A DNA stretch of 64,000 nucleotides from Litomosoides sigmodontis (Eukaryota > Nematoda > Chromadorea > Rhabditida > Onchocercidae): the NCBI GenBank assembly GCA_963070105.1, contig OY718804.1, forward strand, positions 8,601,817 through 8,665,816, in the 5' to 3' direction. Below, piece after piece: positions 1-13,268 of the stretch. The translations under genes were made by a program, and so were the position numbers. Numbering within the stretch: position 1 is the first letter of the stretch; the number at the start of each line of letters is the position of its first letter. The notes beneath the pieces were generated by a model. It saw only the letters and a program-made list of their open reading frames with translations. It searched no databases and was not told the origin of the DNA.

Positions 1-1574
1 AATTGATTTGTAAATAAATATGCTAATTTATTTAGTGCTACTTACGTCATTCATTTCACGTTATACACATTAGTTCTATTGACTGGGAAAAAAATTATGC
101 ATTTTTCACCAAATGAATTGTTATTTTTTTTCACATCTTTAACAGATATACTTCTTTCCATTAGAATTTTTTAAATTGCAAAATTTCTTCCCGAAAAAAA
201 GGAAAAAAACACCACGGTCATCAAGAATCAATACAATCTTTCCTCCGTTCTTTCTTTTTCTTTCGAAAAATTTATAAAATATTCATTTTTTATTTTAATC
301 TCTCAAATTTCATTTCTACTTGCTAGCAAGCAAAACTACTCCGACTTCTTCGGTGATTTTTATATCAAATTTGATTTACACTTTTTTGCTGCTATGAATT
401 TTGAACAAAATTCACTCGAAATAAAGTTCCTTAAGGATGTCTACTTATAAATTCCTTTTTTAAAATTCCTTTTTTTTCACTAGTCACAAATGTTCTCTCA
501 AATTCAATACACTTTCTTCTAACATATTAAGAAAAAGCCATTGACCTTTTCTTCAATGGCTGTAATTCCATTTTAAAAAAACAAACAAAAAAAAGTGAAA
601 TCCATTACTTATTTATTGGTCGCAAAAATTTCATTTCAGCAATTTTGCATTGAAAAATTCAAATTCAACTAACTTTTCGAATAAAAAATAAATAAATACA
701 AAATATTTCACATAAAAACAAAACACTTCAAATTTAACAAACAATAAGAATTTTGCAGAAAGATTTTTGTACAAATTGGAACTATTGCGGGTGATTGAAG
801 GAAAAAGAATTAATTTTTTAATTTAATAGCATTTTTTAACAAAAATATAGGTAATGTGAAAGGCGTGAGAGGAATAGTAAAAGGAAAATTACAAACGTTT
901 CTGCCGGCCAAAGAGGTTGTGATGTTTTTTTTTTAGGAAAAGGGAAGAATTGTGACGAATTTACAAAAAAAATTTTTCATATGGCATAATTCCATGGATA
1001 ACACATCTCTTAGACCAGCACACTCGTCATTCGATAACTTTAAAAATTTCAACTTCTAGTTTTTTCAGATAATAATAATAATAACAGTAAATAATAATGA
1101 GAGGAAGAGTGAGAGAGAGAGAGGGATAGAGAGAGAAAAGGAGGAAAGGAGGCGATGAGGAGGACAGAAAAAAGTACTACCAATAGCAAGTGGCAATGAA
1201 TTTCAATAGAAATGATTCGGTCGGATGTATCATTGTAATGGAAGGGAAGGGAAGGAGAGGAAGTGAAACACCACATTTAATTGCGGTTAAAATAGTACGC
1301 TCAGAGGAATTCTTTTTTACTTTTTTAAATTGTCGCATTGGTGGCGACGGAGAGGAGGAATTTTGATGAGTTGAGGTGCAATGGAAGAAAGAATTGAAAT
1401 GCAAAAAAAATTTCCATGTATGTTTGTTTGGCATTATAATTATTAATAAATGTTTGATGAATTTAAAACATTTAATGCACTCATTAATATTCAATTTACA
1501 TTGATGAATTTTAATTTCATTTATTTGATTTTTCATAAGTAATGAGGAAGAGGAAGAAATGATTGAAAACAAAC
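1..1574. other. Alpha-tubulin intron (non-coding to window edge)
   Basis: AT-rich sequence with poly-T/poly-A runs and a purine-rich GA stretch around 1100-1150. No tubulin block is readable on the minus strand, so this is taken as the large third intron. A 9-bp hairpin (AGCCATTGA at 536-544 pairing with 553-561) is the only local structure seen. Confidence 0.6.
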
Positions 1575-2287
<713 letters not shown>

Positions 2288-4834
2288 TTTCTTCAGAAGC
2301 ACACCTCTACAACTAGACAAAATAAATAATGGAAGAAATTAAAAACTTGTGCATGAAGTGCATGTATTACATGCACATAGAAAGATCAGGGGAGAGAGAG
2401 GGAGAGAGAGAGAGAGAGAGAGAGAGGTGTTGCAATGAGGCTTAGGATGAATTCGAAGAGTTGGTTGGATAGGCTAGGAGAAGAAAGCAAACGAACCATT
2501 TGTGTCGTTGAGGGCTGTTGCAACTGCTCCGATATCTCAGCGAAAGGCAGGCCTCAACGATCTGATATATTATTATTACTCAGTCAACTCCCACTTCTCC
2601 CTCCGATCCTATCCCTCTCAGACGAGGTGGGAGGGAGTGAAATTCTCGCCTCCACCCACACCCACTCACACATATATGTGCGTGCATGGCGTGTTTGTGT
2701 GGGTGGATGTCTGCGCGTGTGCGCCTCTGCGTATGCGCACACATATATATATATGTTCATATATCAGAGCTTATAGACGTACACGTACACGTACTCATAT
2801 TCTACGCACGTCTCTTACCGATAGACACTATACGTTACTATGCATTAAATTCAATTGCACGACATGTATGTACGGTACATCTATTTGTCAACAATTCTTG
2901 TAAGATATTGAAATTATTAATGATAAAAAATAAAAAATTTTGTGACTAAAATTTGCAGATACTGCAACTATCAAGTAAACTATTTTGATTAAGGGAGAGA
3001 TGGAGAGAGAGAGGGGAATACAGAATGAAACTTTGTATAGTAGTAAATAATCAACGTCAACAAATGGACTGACTGACTGACTACTGGTTTGCACTGCGGA
3101 TGGGCAGCAAAAATTTGGAATTATTTATATCTTCAAGTCAATTTCTCTCTGTCTCTTTTTCCCTTGCCATTTCCACCGCTCCTCAACTCTCTTCTCGTTC
3201 CCTTTTTTTCTATGCTAGCCGCTTTCACTTTCATTGTTTTGCAAGCAAAATTTAGTTCTTCAATTTCCACAGGGAATTCATTCCACAAAATTACATTCGT
3301 TTGATATGCTAAAATTCCGCGATGTCTCACGGAGATTCTTGAGAGGCAAAGAAACAAGGGAAAAGTGAATTGCTTTCTTTTTCCCCTCTTTCCTACGAAG
3401 TGTGGGAGAATTCAAGCGGCAAAATTATACATTTCGCTTATCATCTTATCACTGAGGCACGCACGCACACGCAGACGCATAAAGTTGTATTTTGGAATGT
3501 TTCGAAATAAAACAACAAGTACAGTAGCGGTGCAGTAACAGTAACACTGTGTGTGTAAGTACTACCGTTAATTTGATATAACAATAACAACTGTGATAAT
3601 TATAACAATGATAACAAATTAATAATGATTCTCATAACAACAATGATATTAACAGCCATAATGACTATGATAACGATAATGATAATAACCTGCTAACACC
3701 GCCGACACTTATGCGACGTTAGCAATATCATTAGCATATTATCGCTACGATCATTTATATTTAAATTAATTTAATGTGGATCAGTACACTTAATGAATTC
3801 ATTTTTATTCCTGTTACACATTCCATTCTCTTTCACATGCTGACTGATCTTTTACTGTTAAATTAAAAATGTAGGGGTTTATCGGATAGATCATATCAGT
3901 GTTGCTTATCAGTTCAATTTATCAATCTATTAAATTTCAGCTCATTACTTGTATTTCACTTTAATTTCGAAATTTGTACATATATCATTATGAACAGATC
4001 GAAAAATGGAAAGGGAAGAATTGCTAGCGAATGTTAGGCTGGTCATTAATTAATTAATTAACTACATTTCTATTACATGCGGATGAATGCATCTTAGCAT
4101 TTTAAATAAATAAACATTTAGGAATAATTTCATGTGGAAATTCTTCTTGAAAAATATTTTCATAAAAGCTTCAACAATTATCCTTCCTAGTGGATCGATT
4201 ACTTAATCAAAGATGACTCTGAAGGATGGATGAGTGTGCTAGGATCTTTGCCAACAAAATTCTATCAAATCAAACACTATTTCATTTGCTTTTTTCCTTT
4301 CCATTTAATGTGTATGTCATTGCAAACAAATATCTTTCAGTTTTAATCACAACAAAAGTATCAATTTTCTGGCCTCACGTTTTTCTTCCCACGTTATTCT
4401 TTGTTAATAACATCGAAGAAATTTCATATTTCGTAGTTCAGTATAACTAGTTTGCAGCAGAATTTTCCTATTCAGTATATTTTTTAATTACGAATGATAG
4501 AGTTAAATGAGTGAATAATTTATTCACAATCGATTTCGAAATGTTTATTTCAGATTTAAAGCATAGGTGAATTAACATTAGGTTTCCTTTTCAGGAGAAA
4601 TAATCGCAAGGAGTATGGAAATGTCTGCAAATTTCAAACTGCAAAAATTATTATTTAATAAACTTAGTCTTTCTTTCTACAACTTTTTGCAGTATCATCT
4701 TGACAGTTACATGACACGAGTCCACCTAAGAACCATATCACAGTTGCATTGCCTATTTCGTCAACAAATTTAAATACAAAAATTACAATAATGTAATTTC
4801 CTTTCGAAAAGCCAAGTGTTTAAGTTCGAGACAT
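2288..4834. other. Intergenic, repeat-rich
   Basis: No supported gene. It holds the GA run at 2390-2426, an alternating purine-pyrimidine CA/TG/CG patch at about 2650-2790, ACTGACTGACTGAC at about 3065-3080, and degenerate AT-rich (GATAAY/AACAAT)-type repeats at about 3545-3700. Open frames here are low-complexity translations of those repeats. The rsu-1 3' UTR should lie just left of 4835. Confidence 0.6.
2390..2426. repeat. (GA)n microsatellite
   Basis: Near-perfect GA dinucleotide run upstream of the tubulin gene. Confidence 0.9.
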
Positions 4835-7168
4835 TTAACATCCTTGTTTAGCCTTTTGCCTACTAATCTTTTTTTCCTTATTTCGAGCCTTCGGTGGTGC
4901 CACACCGGTTCCCGATTCCTGGCGTCCATATTGATATTTATAAGAATCCGACCGAAGATATTCCATTAAAGCAAGTGGACCTGCAAAAGCCACTTTATAC
5001 ATTTAATGGCAAGATGTCTCACCCAGCAAACTTCTAACAATTAAATTCTCATTTCCCAGATATTTTTAATTTTTCTCCTCTTAAAATCTTATTTGCTCTA
5101 CTTGCAAAACAGTAAAACATTGTTTTAATTTACTTCAGCAATATCATAAACTGCTTAATCTAACATTACTGCAGATATTTTTGCATTTAACATTAACAGC
5201 ATGCTGAAGTTGACTTTATTAAACATACACACCTTTTGTTAGCGGTTCTGCTAGCGGTTGTACCCAAGGGTTATTCTCAAGTCGTAGAACTCGTTTCGGA
5301 CCAACAAGATCCAATCCAGCGATTTCCGGTGGCAAAACAGTCAAACGATTTCCCTTAAAAAAATACATTACAGAATGTTATCATTACTTTTTCTACACTA
5401 CATTGTTCATGTATAGTTAAAACAAAAATTTATATCTTTCTGTACTTTTACGTAGAAAAGTCCCTGTCTTTACATGACAATGCATTTATATGAAAACATT
5501 AATTCAGTGTTACGAATATAAATACCTGAATATGAAGTTCTCTCAAGCGATACAGTTTACCAATTTCCTTTGGTAAAGCAAGTAAATCATTTTCACGTAA
5601 CACCAAAACTTGCAAACTTGAAAGATTTTCAATATCAGCGGGTAAATATTCGAAATCATTGTCACCCAAATAGAGGGCACGTAATGTTGCTGAATAAAAG
5701 AACTATCATAAAGAAAAAAAATTAAATTAAGAAATAACCAAAATGAACAAAAAGGCGATCTTCCTCTCATCAATCTTCAGTCATCATTTCACCTCAAGGC
5801 TTACGGTTAAGGTCTAGTATTCAACGCTACAACAACGCCACAGAATATTATTGACAATAAAGGTGCAGAATGACGAGGCGTGGTTAAATTGCTGTATTAG
5901 TTTTACTGCAATATTTTACGTGGTGGATAAATTGATGTCAGGATGGACCTAATGACACCTACTGATAAGTTCAAAAACTAAAAAATCTTATTCCAATACA
6001 AAATCCAAACTTTTGTTCAATGAAGAAACAAATTTCTAATAATTTCACTTAAACATTTCAAAATTATAAACAAAGTGAGTGCGAAAAGAACCAACGCATA
6101 AAAAAGAAATTTCCCGGCAAGCTGCGCTCATTCAAATTATTATAAGTTAGATCCAGTATTTCCAGTGCTTGGAATGACCCGAAACCTCTTGGCAATATAT
6201 CCAATCGATTCATCCTAAAATGTTTTTTGTAAACTTCCCACTTACCTAACCAGGATGAATTAAACAGCCTAACAATGATATTACTAGAATTCCTCTTCCG
6301 GAAACAATACCCTAATTTGCACTAGCGATATGCTGCTATCACACAATGTTTTTTTTTTTAATATAGGCCTAGCAGTTTGGCTTTGTTTCGTATCATAAAA
6401 CAAACCCCAAGTTAAGAATTCGTAATTTATTCAAAGATGATATTGATGTCGGTAAATCTTCGATTTGATTGTTCCACAAATTCAAACTCTAAAAAAAGTA
6501 CACCAATGATACGAAATACATGTCTGCTTACTCTCTGATACTAATCAAAATCTCTAAAAATTCAACACACACACACATACCTCTAAATTAACCAAGTCCG
6601 CGATATTTGGTGGTACCGATGAAATTTTGTTATGACTCAAAATTAACCTTCTCAGTGCCATATTGTTAACTGAAACAAAACAACAACATTAGTTTGTCAT
6701 CCAAAAAATTCAATATAATAAATTCCCGATGGATCTATCCAGTGATTAAATCGTCAGTAAAACAGTGATGTAGCGATCAAAAGATCCGTAGCATATACTT
6801 GCAGTGTGGGTCAGATTTAATCAGCAAAATTAAACATTATTAATAGTATTACTCATCATTACTCTAATTGAATCAAATTATTTCGCATTATGATTAGATA
6901 TATCAGCTAATCAATTAAGAATATGTCGTATCGGAATGATTAATGCAATGCACTATCAATGTAAACCACCACCATTTTAGTAAATCCACAAGGGAAATTA
7001 AAATATTTGCATAAAAATAAAATAATTAATAGACAAAATTTTGAAAGAATAATAAATAAACTAACAGATATGGGAAATTTCCTGGAATGAATGTATTCCA
7101 CGATCGATATGCTCTATTTCTGTACTTGCTTCATCACGATTTCGATCTGCCTTACTTATTATCGGCAT
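4835..7168 (-). CDS. rsu-1: Ras suppressor protein 1 (RSU-1), leucine-rich repeat protein
   Basis: 274-residue cytoplasmic LRR protein; the human orthologue is 277. In other animals RSU1 binds PINCH in the integrin-linked-kinase complex at muscle attachments and focal adhesions. Seven exons: 7066-7168, 6581-6669, 6406-6488, 6096-6214, 5526-5689, 5233-5353 and 4835-4980, all phase-consistent. The sequence shows the family order: a short charged N-terminus with HIDRGIHSF, then LRRs from about residue 40 to 215 (LILSHNKISSVPPNIADL, LNLWNNQIEDLP, LGMNRLDILPRGFGS, LRALYLGDNDFEYLP), a capping segment with NNPWVQPLAE, and a basic Lys/Arg-rich tail. The Met at 7168 is chosen because it gives the family's N-terminal length; a TGCAG acceptor sits 4 bases upstream, which could be a trans-splice site. 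The gene is divergent from ZMAT2. Confidence 0.95.
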
Positions 7169-8802
7169 CTTTCTGCATTTAAAATTTGAAAAAATATAAC
7201 AGCTACTGCTTATAATTAACAATAAATTAAAAACACTTTCGTTAATCAGCGAAATAAAACTACCACAACAAAGGTAATAACAACACACACATAGAGAGAG
7301 AGAGAGAGAGAGGTCACTACATTTCGTGATTTCCAATGATTTATTACAAATTTTAGCTCTCAAATAACAAAAACTCCTGTAATTCGTTTCTCCAGTCAAA
7401 GAATTCAACAATTACATTACACTGAGATTTCGCCAAATGGATGTATTAGAAAATCAATAAATTGAAAATCAATAAATTTTAACATTCTGCATTTTATGTG
7501 GAAATAATCATTTAAAATGAAAATATAGAATGAATAAAGAGTGAAAATGAAGACATAAGCAGAAGATGAGGATCAAAGGAGCAGCGCAAGCTCGAGAAGC
7601 TAACATTGTCGAACTGTGCAGAAGCAATTGCTGAAGAGAGAGGAGAAGAGAAGAGAAGCGAAAAGCTGGGATGCTGCTGCTTGAAATGCCTCACATTACA
7701 ACAAACAATACTGAGCAGAGGGGAACCTCAGGTAAAAGATGCTCTCATATTTCTCAAATTTGCACCCTTTGGAGACTCTCTGAAAAGTGCGAATTAAAAG
7801 TGGAAATTTCGAAAAAAAAAACTAAAATGAATGAAGAAGAAAGTAAAAAATATTTCATTGCATATATTTTTCCTACGCTTAATTTTTTCCCTCCCACGCT
7901 TCTACATTAGTAGTAGTTGAATTTAATTTGAAATACAATCTTCACAGTTCTATAGTGATAAAGTAGTTTGTTTAAAGTTTGTTAAAAACTAATTTTTTCA
8001 CCATTGTTAAATTTTAGTGAATAAAAGTAGTAGTAAAATACGTATTGATAATTTATTTTCAGTTAACTATTACTATTAATCCCTCCTTTCTACATCTATT
8101 CCATCAATTGTTCAATTTACTTATCATTTTGCAGTTAGCAGAATCAGTTCTCAACCGTACCTTCCTCAACAATACACTTACTTACTTGTTCCATCGATCT
8201 TCGCCTGTACTACTCAAAAGACAGGTAACTTTCGTCTAATGTTTTCCCTGTCCTTTCCATCTATAATTCGACTTTTATCAGTCTCTAATTGTCTCTAACA
8301 CCCCTGCCTTAATCATACCTGGAAGGATGAAAGACAAAGACTCGAAATTAGCAATCTTACTTTCTAACACCGTAAAGCGAAAAAGGTGTCAGAAGAATCT
8401 GTAAGTTAAATATTCGGTAAATGTGAGGGTTACTCGTCGGATACGTCACTAGGCGGCTGCTGGAGAGGCGGCTTTGCTTAATGGACACGTCCTACTTTGC
8501 GTAACAATGGTTTATGTTTCACGTTATCTAGTATTTGTGGAAACTCCCTCCAGTCTAACGATTACTATTTCACACTGCCTAACTTCTAACACACGTCATA
8601 ATGGGGCAAGTAATTTCAAAAAAGCGTATGCAAGCACAAATTTGCATCAAATCTACTGTAAATCATTTTTAGTTTATAAATAATTGAATGAAATATATTC
8701 TCACTAAAGCTACTGGAAATTTCATAATTTTGCTTATATTCGTTTGTGTAAATGTTTACGGAATTGTTTTTTCGTTTCTTTTTTTTTCCTAATTTAGCGA
8801 GG
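7169..8802. other. Divergent intergenic region rsu-1 / ZMAT2
   Basis: No convincing gene. A (GA)n run lies at about 7292-7312. The short open frames near 7.6-7.9 kb lack conserved blocks. The region should contain both promoters; a TAATTTAG acceptor lies right before the ZMAT2 ATG. Confidence 0.5.
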
Positions 8803-9758
8803 ATGTCAGTTTATGATCCTACAAGTTCCGCAAGTGTAGATCACCGACGGAAGTGGGATCGAGAGGAATATGAGCGAAAAGCACAAGAACGATTGTTGGC
8901 AGAAAAAGATGAGGAGGTAAAAGGGAAGCGTAAGCTTCCACGATTCCCGGACGAACCCAAAGTGAAACGAGAATTACTGAAAGCTCGAGAATATAAGGTT
9001 AGGAATGTGGCATACTTAATTTTCAGTTTGAATATTTTCAAATCATAAGATATTAGCAAGGCTTAGTGTTTAACTTACATTCATGTGATTGATCCCATTG
9101 ATTTTTTTGTACTCAAAGTTGTAATGAGTAGACTTCAAGGTTGATTTGGAATCGAAAGTTGGTCGCACAGTGGTTATCAACAAAACAACACCATCAGCTG
9201 AAACTGGTGGATACTACTGTGATGTGTGCGACTGTGTCGTTAAAGATTCCATCAATTTTTTGGATCATATTAACGGGAAAAATCATCAGCGTAATATGGG
9301 AATGAGCATGAAGATAAAACGAAGTACATTGGATGAAGTACGGCAGAGATTTGCTTTTAAAAAAGCTCAAAGTAAGGGGTCATTTTACTTTTTACTCGTA
9401 ATTAATATATCATATGTAATAATATGTTTCTAAAAGCTATGTCAGATTTCAGGAGTAAAAAATTAATACCAATTCTTATTTTGAAATTTCAGAAGAAATG
9501 CAGAAAAAGGAAAATGATATGCATGACAGACTAGAGGACTTAAAAGAGGAAGAGGTATGTGGATTTCAGCCGAATCTGAACATCTAATAATATCATGAGT
9601 TTACCAACTTCGTATCGCACTTTCAGGCACGTATGGCTGATTATAAGAAATCCAAACGTTTGGAACAGAAGAAACGGAAGTATCCTGAATTACAGGTTGA
9701 TAAAGAAATTGCTGCAGCTATGGGGTTTGGTGGATTTGGTACCACCAAAAAGCAATGA
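8803..9758 (+). CDS. snu-23: ZMAT2/SNU-23, U1-type zinc-finger spliceosomal protein
   Basis: 206-residue orthologue of ZMAT2 (yeast Snu23), a component of the U4/U6.U5 tri-snRNP that enters the spliceosome B complex. Four exons: 8803-8997, 9140-9371, 9493-9554 and 9627-9758. The N-terminus is charged, with [18 protein letters not shown], a segment shared by the family. The matrin/U1-type C2H2 finger spans about residues 90-114: [10 protein letters not shown] then [10 protein letters not shown], with ligands C92, C95, H108 and H114. A coiled, Lys/Glu-rich region follows, and the C-terminus [15 protein letters not shown] matches the conserved MGF-GFG-KK ending. An AG acceptor five bases before the ATG suggests trans-splicing. 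The OST3 gene follows 0.6 kb downstream on the same strand, as in Caenorhabditis elegans. Confidence 0.95.
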
Positions 9759-10355
9759 AGGATTGCTTTGGATTTATTTTTGTTGGTGTACATAAATTGA
9801 AATTATCTCGCTGTCGTCGTGTTCGGTAGTCCATATGATTTCGGAGTAAAATTGAAATACGTGCTTCCCAAGTGAGGACTGAATTAACTTTTATTTCCGA
9901 AATGTAAATCCGATGAAGATTTCTACTGTATTGTGTAAGAATATGACCTTCTTGAGTTGAATGTATTGTTTGTAGAAACAAGCAATGCATATTTATTGCC
10001 TTTAATCCCATCATTTGACCTTTTTTTGCACCGCTTTTTAAATAGAAGGAATAAAGTGGTTAAAATGACTGTTGTTTTTGTGTTCATGCAGTGCTGTTTC
10101 TTCGACTTAAAATTGGGTATATTTTACGTCTATGTTTTTGTACTTCTAAGCAGACGTTGTTAGCTTTGGTAACTGAGAATTCGGTTGTAGACTGCAAACA
10201 AAGTTACTGAAACAGGAAGGTTTCTATAAAACTTAGTGATTGTAAAGTGCAATGTGTGTCAACTTGGTTTATGATTTGAACCGTTTTTAAGAGATCTTAG
10301 AGTGACGGTGATCTCGCATGGTTTTCAGGACGGATCGATTATTTTTGTTTTAACC
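9759..10355 (+). other. ZMAT2-OST3 intercistronic region
   Basis: Non-coding spacer. It contains an AATAAA at about 10050, a likely polyadenylation signal for the ZMAT2 mRNA. A TTTTCAG ending near 10328, 28 bases before the OST3 ATG, could serve as a trans-splice acceptor. These are the elements expected between two genes of a nematode operon. Confidence 0.5.
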
Positions 10356-12141
10356 ATGTTCATAAGTATTGGTGTGCCAGTTATGCAGTCGGCAATATTT
10401 GTCGCAATCCTGGGAATGACTTATAGCCAGAAAGGAGTATATCTGGATGAAAAAGTCAAAAATTTGCAGGTAGCTTTCCTTGACTCGTTTTTTTTCGAGA
10501 ATAAGGAAGAAAACATTTAAGGAATCAAAAAAATTATTGGTACATCCGTTGTAGGAATGGATGTATAGAAGACCACTGATCAATTTAAATGCGGATCGGT
10601 GGAAGACGTATGTTCGAAGTGCGCCGCGGAATTACTCTATGATTGTGATGTTTACTGCGCTTTCTCCAAATATCAATTGTGCAATATGCAAGTAGGATTT
10701 TTATCATTGGAATAGTTGAAAGTTTTCTATTCGATGTTTTGGAAAAATCTCTTGAAAATTTCCTTATGTATTCTATATCCATGTAAACTTTTTTCACTTC
10801 AGGTCCGCATATGATGAATTTTATATACTGGCTAATTCATATCGCTATGCCTATCCGGAACTGAAAGCTCTTTACTTTGCAATCATTGATTATGACGAAT
10901 CTCCAGAAGTCTTCCAGCAAATGAATCTGAATGTCGCACCAGTACTTTTTCATTTTCCATCAAAAGGTGCAAAGAAAAGGACTGATCAAATGGATTTTGA
11001 ACGGCAAGGTTTTGATGCCGATAGCATGGCCCGATTTGTTTTTGAACGAACAGATATACAAGTTTGTTTTTAGGTTACGTTCGTAAGACTTTTTTTTTTA
11101 AATATTTTATTGAGTGTGGCGAATTACGTATTGTGAAACAGATTTAGTCTCGATTCTGTTCCTCGAAGAATAATTGGAAAGATTTTGCAATGTGATATAA
11201 TTCTTGTGAAATTTCTCTTAATAATGGGGACTAAAAAGGTAGGAAAAGAAGTGCAGTGTGATTAGACATGTTTTTAGGGATAATGATATCAATTCTATTT
11301 AAACTTATTTATTTTTTTAAGATTCGCATTCTTCGTCCACCAAATTATGCAGCACCAGTGGTTGTTTTGTTATTGGCAATGCTCATATTAGGGTTATTAT
11401 ATATGCGCAGGAATAATCTCGACTTCCTCTACAATCGCACAAGTTGGGCATTAATTTGTCTATGTATCGTATTTGCTTTTATGAGCGGACAGATGTGGAA
11501 TCATATTCATGGACCTCCATTTGCTATGACCAGGTCGCACAACCGTGAAACAAGTTTCATCCATGGTTCTACTCAGTATCAGGTATGCTTTGTTTGTGAT
11601 TTTAGGTTAAATTATCTCTAGAAGGGTAAGTGGGAAAATTATCTCTAACTTCATAGGCAAAATTTTTAGTACTGAGGGAAGGAAAGAATGAATCAATGGA
11701 GAGAAAGTAAGTCTTACCTAAAAAACATGCATTTATGATCGTTTGATTGTTTCCTGTGGTGTGTAACTGTCTGCACTACTAAGACTGTAGTAATTGTTAC
11801 TAAATTATTACAAAACTACAGCTCGTAGCAGAAACGTATTTGGTTGCGGTATTGTATGCTGTAATAACGGCTGGTTTCATCTTGATGAATGATGCGGCGG
11901 ATGGTAAAGGTGATTCAGGACGGCGGCGAAGTGAGTCATTTTAATTAAAGTACTTGAAAATTTTATGAGAAAAATTACGTCTTATTCATATTCATTAAAT
12001 TAGTTCGCGTCAAAGTAATTTTGACAATTTTCAGTTATGGCATTCGTTGGTCTTGGAATGGTGGTTGTCTTCTTTAGTTTATTGCTTTCCGTATTTCGAA
12101 GCAAATATCAGGGATATCCATATAGCTTCTTGTTTCATTAA
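10356..12141 (+). CDS. Oligosaccharyltransferase OST3/OST6 subunit (TUSC3/MAGT1 homologue)
   Basis: 328-residue ER membrane protein, the oxidoreductase subunit of the STT3B-type oligosaccharyltransferase that delays disulfide formation so that sequons can be glycosylated. Six exons: 10356-10469, 10555-10691, 10803-11061, 11322-11582, 11822-11930 and 12035-12141. An N-terminal signal sequence covers about residues 1-22. The luminal thioredoxin-like domain carries the active CxxC as C80-A-I-C83, followed by [17 protein letters not shown]. Four transmembrane helices start near 180, 208, 263 and 296. Diagnostic blocks are [35 protein letters not shown] and [15 protein letters not shown] at the C-terminus. 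Length and order match human TUSC3/MAGT1; the C. elegans homologue is ZK686.3. Confidence 0.96.
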
Positions 12142-13268
12142 TAAAATCCCTTTAAATGTCGATAATTTATTTTTTAAATTTATGGTAAAGATGTCTTATT
12201 GGTTGTAATATAAATTGATGGGGTTTGCAATGACTTACTAGCCTTACTAGTTCACACCAGGTGAATATCAATCTTAAATCTGCCGTTGAGTTGCTCTCCG
12301 CTGTTATACCTGTTATTGTTTCTTGTGTTCACCAGGTCCATACTTTTTTTGGATAAAATATGGCATATATTGAAATGATATTCTCAAAACACACTCTTCT
12401 ACAATGAATCACTATTTGCAGCCAAATTCCAAAGTGAGCTAACGGTTAGTACTGCAGTGGAGCTTTACATCAGCAACTTTTAGTTGCAATATTGGCAAGA
12501 CGGCATAGCTAGTAGTACATTTCTATTTGATATTTCCCGGAAAATATATGTATCCATGAAGAAGCATTGTATTGTCTCTTATCAATTTCAATCGGCTCAT
12601 TTTCTTAATAACTTTTGACAGATTTGGGATTCGTGAGTCGTGATGTTTCATTTACGCAACGTGCTTTCTCTTCAGTCCTTGAACCTTCCATAAAATGAAA
12701 GTAGAGCAACTTTTCATTCCCCTTATGATTTTCTAAATTTCCCATGACTGTGGTTTTTGAACGCATAATATCAAAACTGTCGTTTCTAATAACGACGACG
12801 ATGATACACATACTTTGCAGAGAGTATAGCAATGGAAACATCCAGATGTAAATAGGAAAAGCAATTAATGCAGAAGTTGAAGTTATGATTACATTTAATT
12901 CAATTACATTTAATTCGACAATTCCGTGGTAAACCCTGTAATCCCATTTAATTCGTTTCTCTTGAACTTAATAATAGCATGTCTAAAGATGTTCGGTCCC
13001 ACGAACTGTACTGTCATCTATTACAATATCATGAACTACCACATTAAAGCAGATAAGCTGAGGTCCTGCTTACAGTCAACATATCCCTGCAACTAAGAAT
13101 TGTTACGAAAGTCACCTAAGCAAGAAACATAGAGTGTAACATCTTTAATACAACCACGATAGATAGAAGAAATTCTGGTATAAGAAATTTCACTGGCATC
13201 CTATTTTAAAAGCTCGTATTTCAACAAAAAAATGATAATGAAGAGTTTTTCTCGTTGAAGATTAGCCC
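12142..13268. other. Convergent intergenic region
   Basis: Between the 3' ends of the OST3 and ACBD6-like genes. No conserved coding block was seen; the minus-strand frame at 12605-12841 has no recognisable features. It probably holds the two 3' UTRs. Confidence 0.5.

Noticed and set aside
2435..2949. Three overlapping plus-strand frames
   Set aside because: They cover CA/TG repeats and share no similarity with known proteins; overlapping frames in all phases indicate chance openness.
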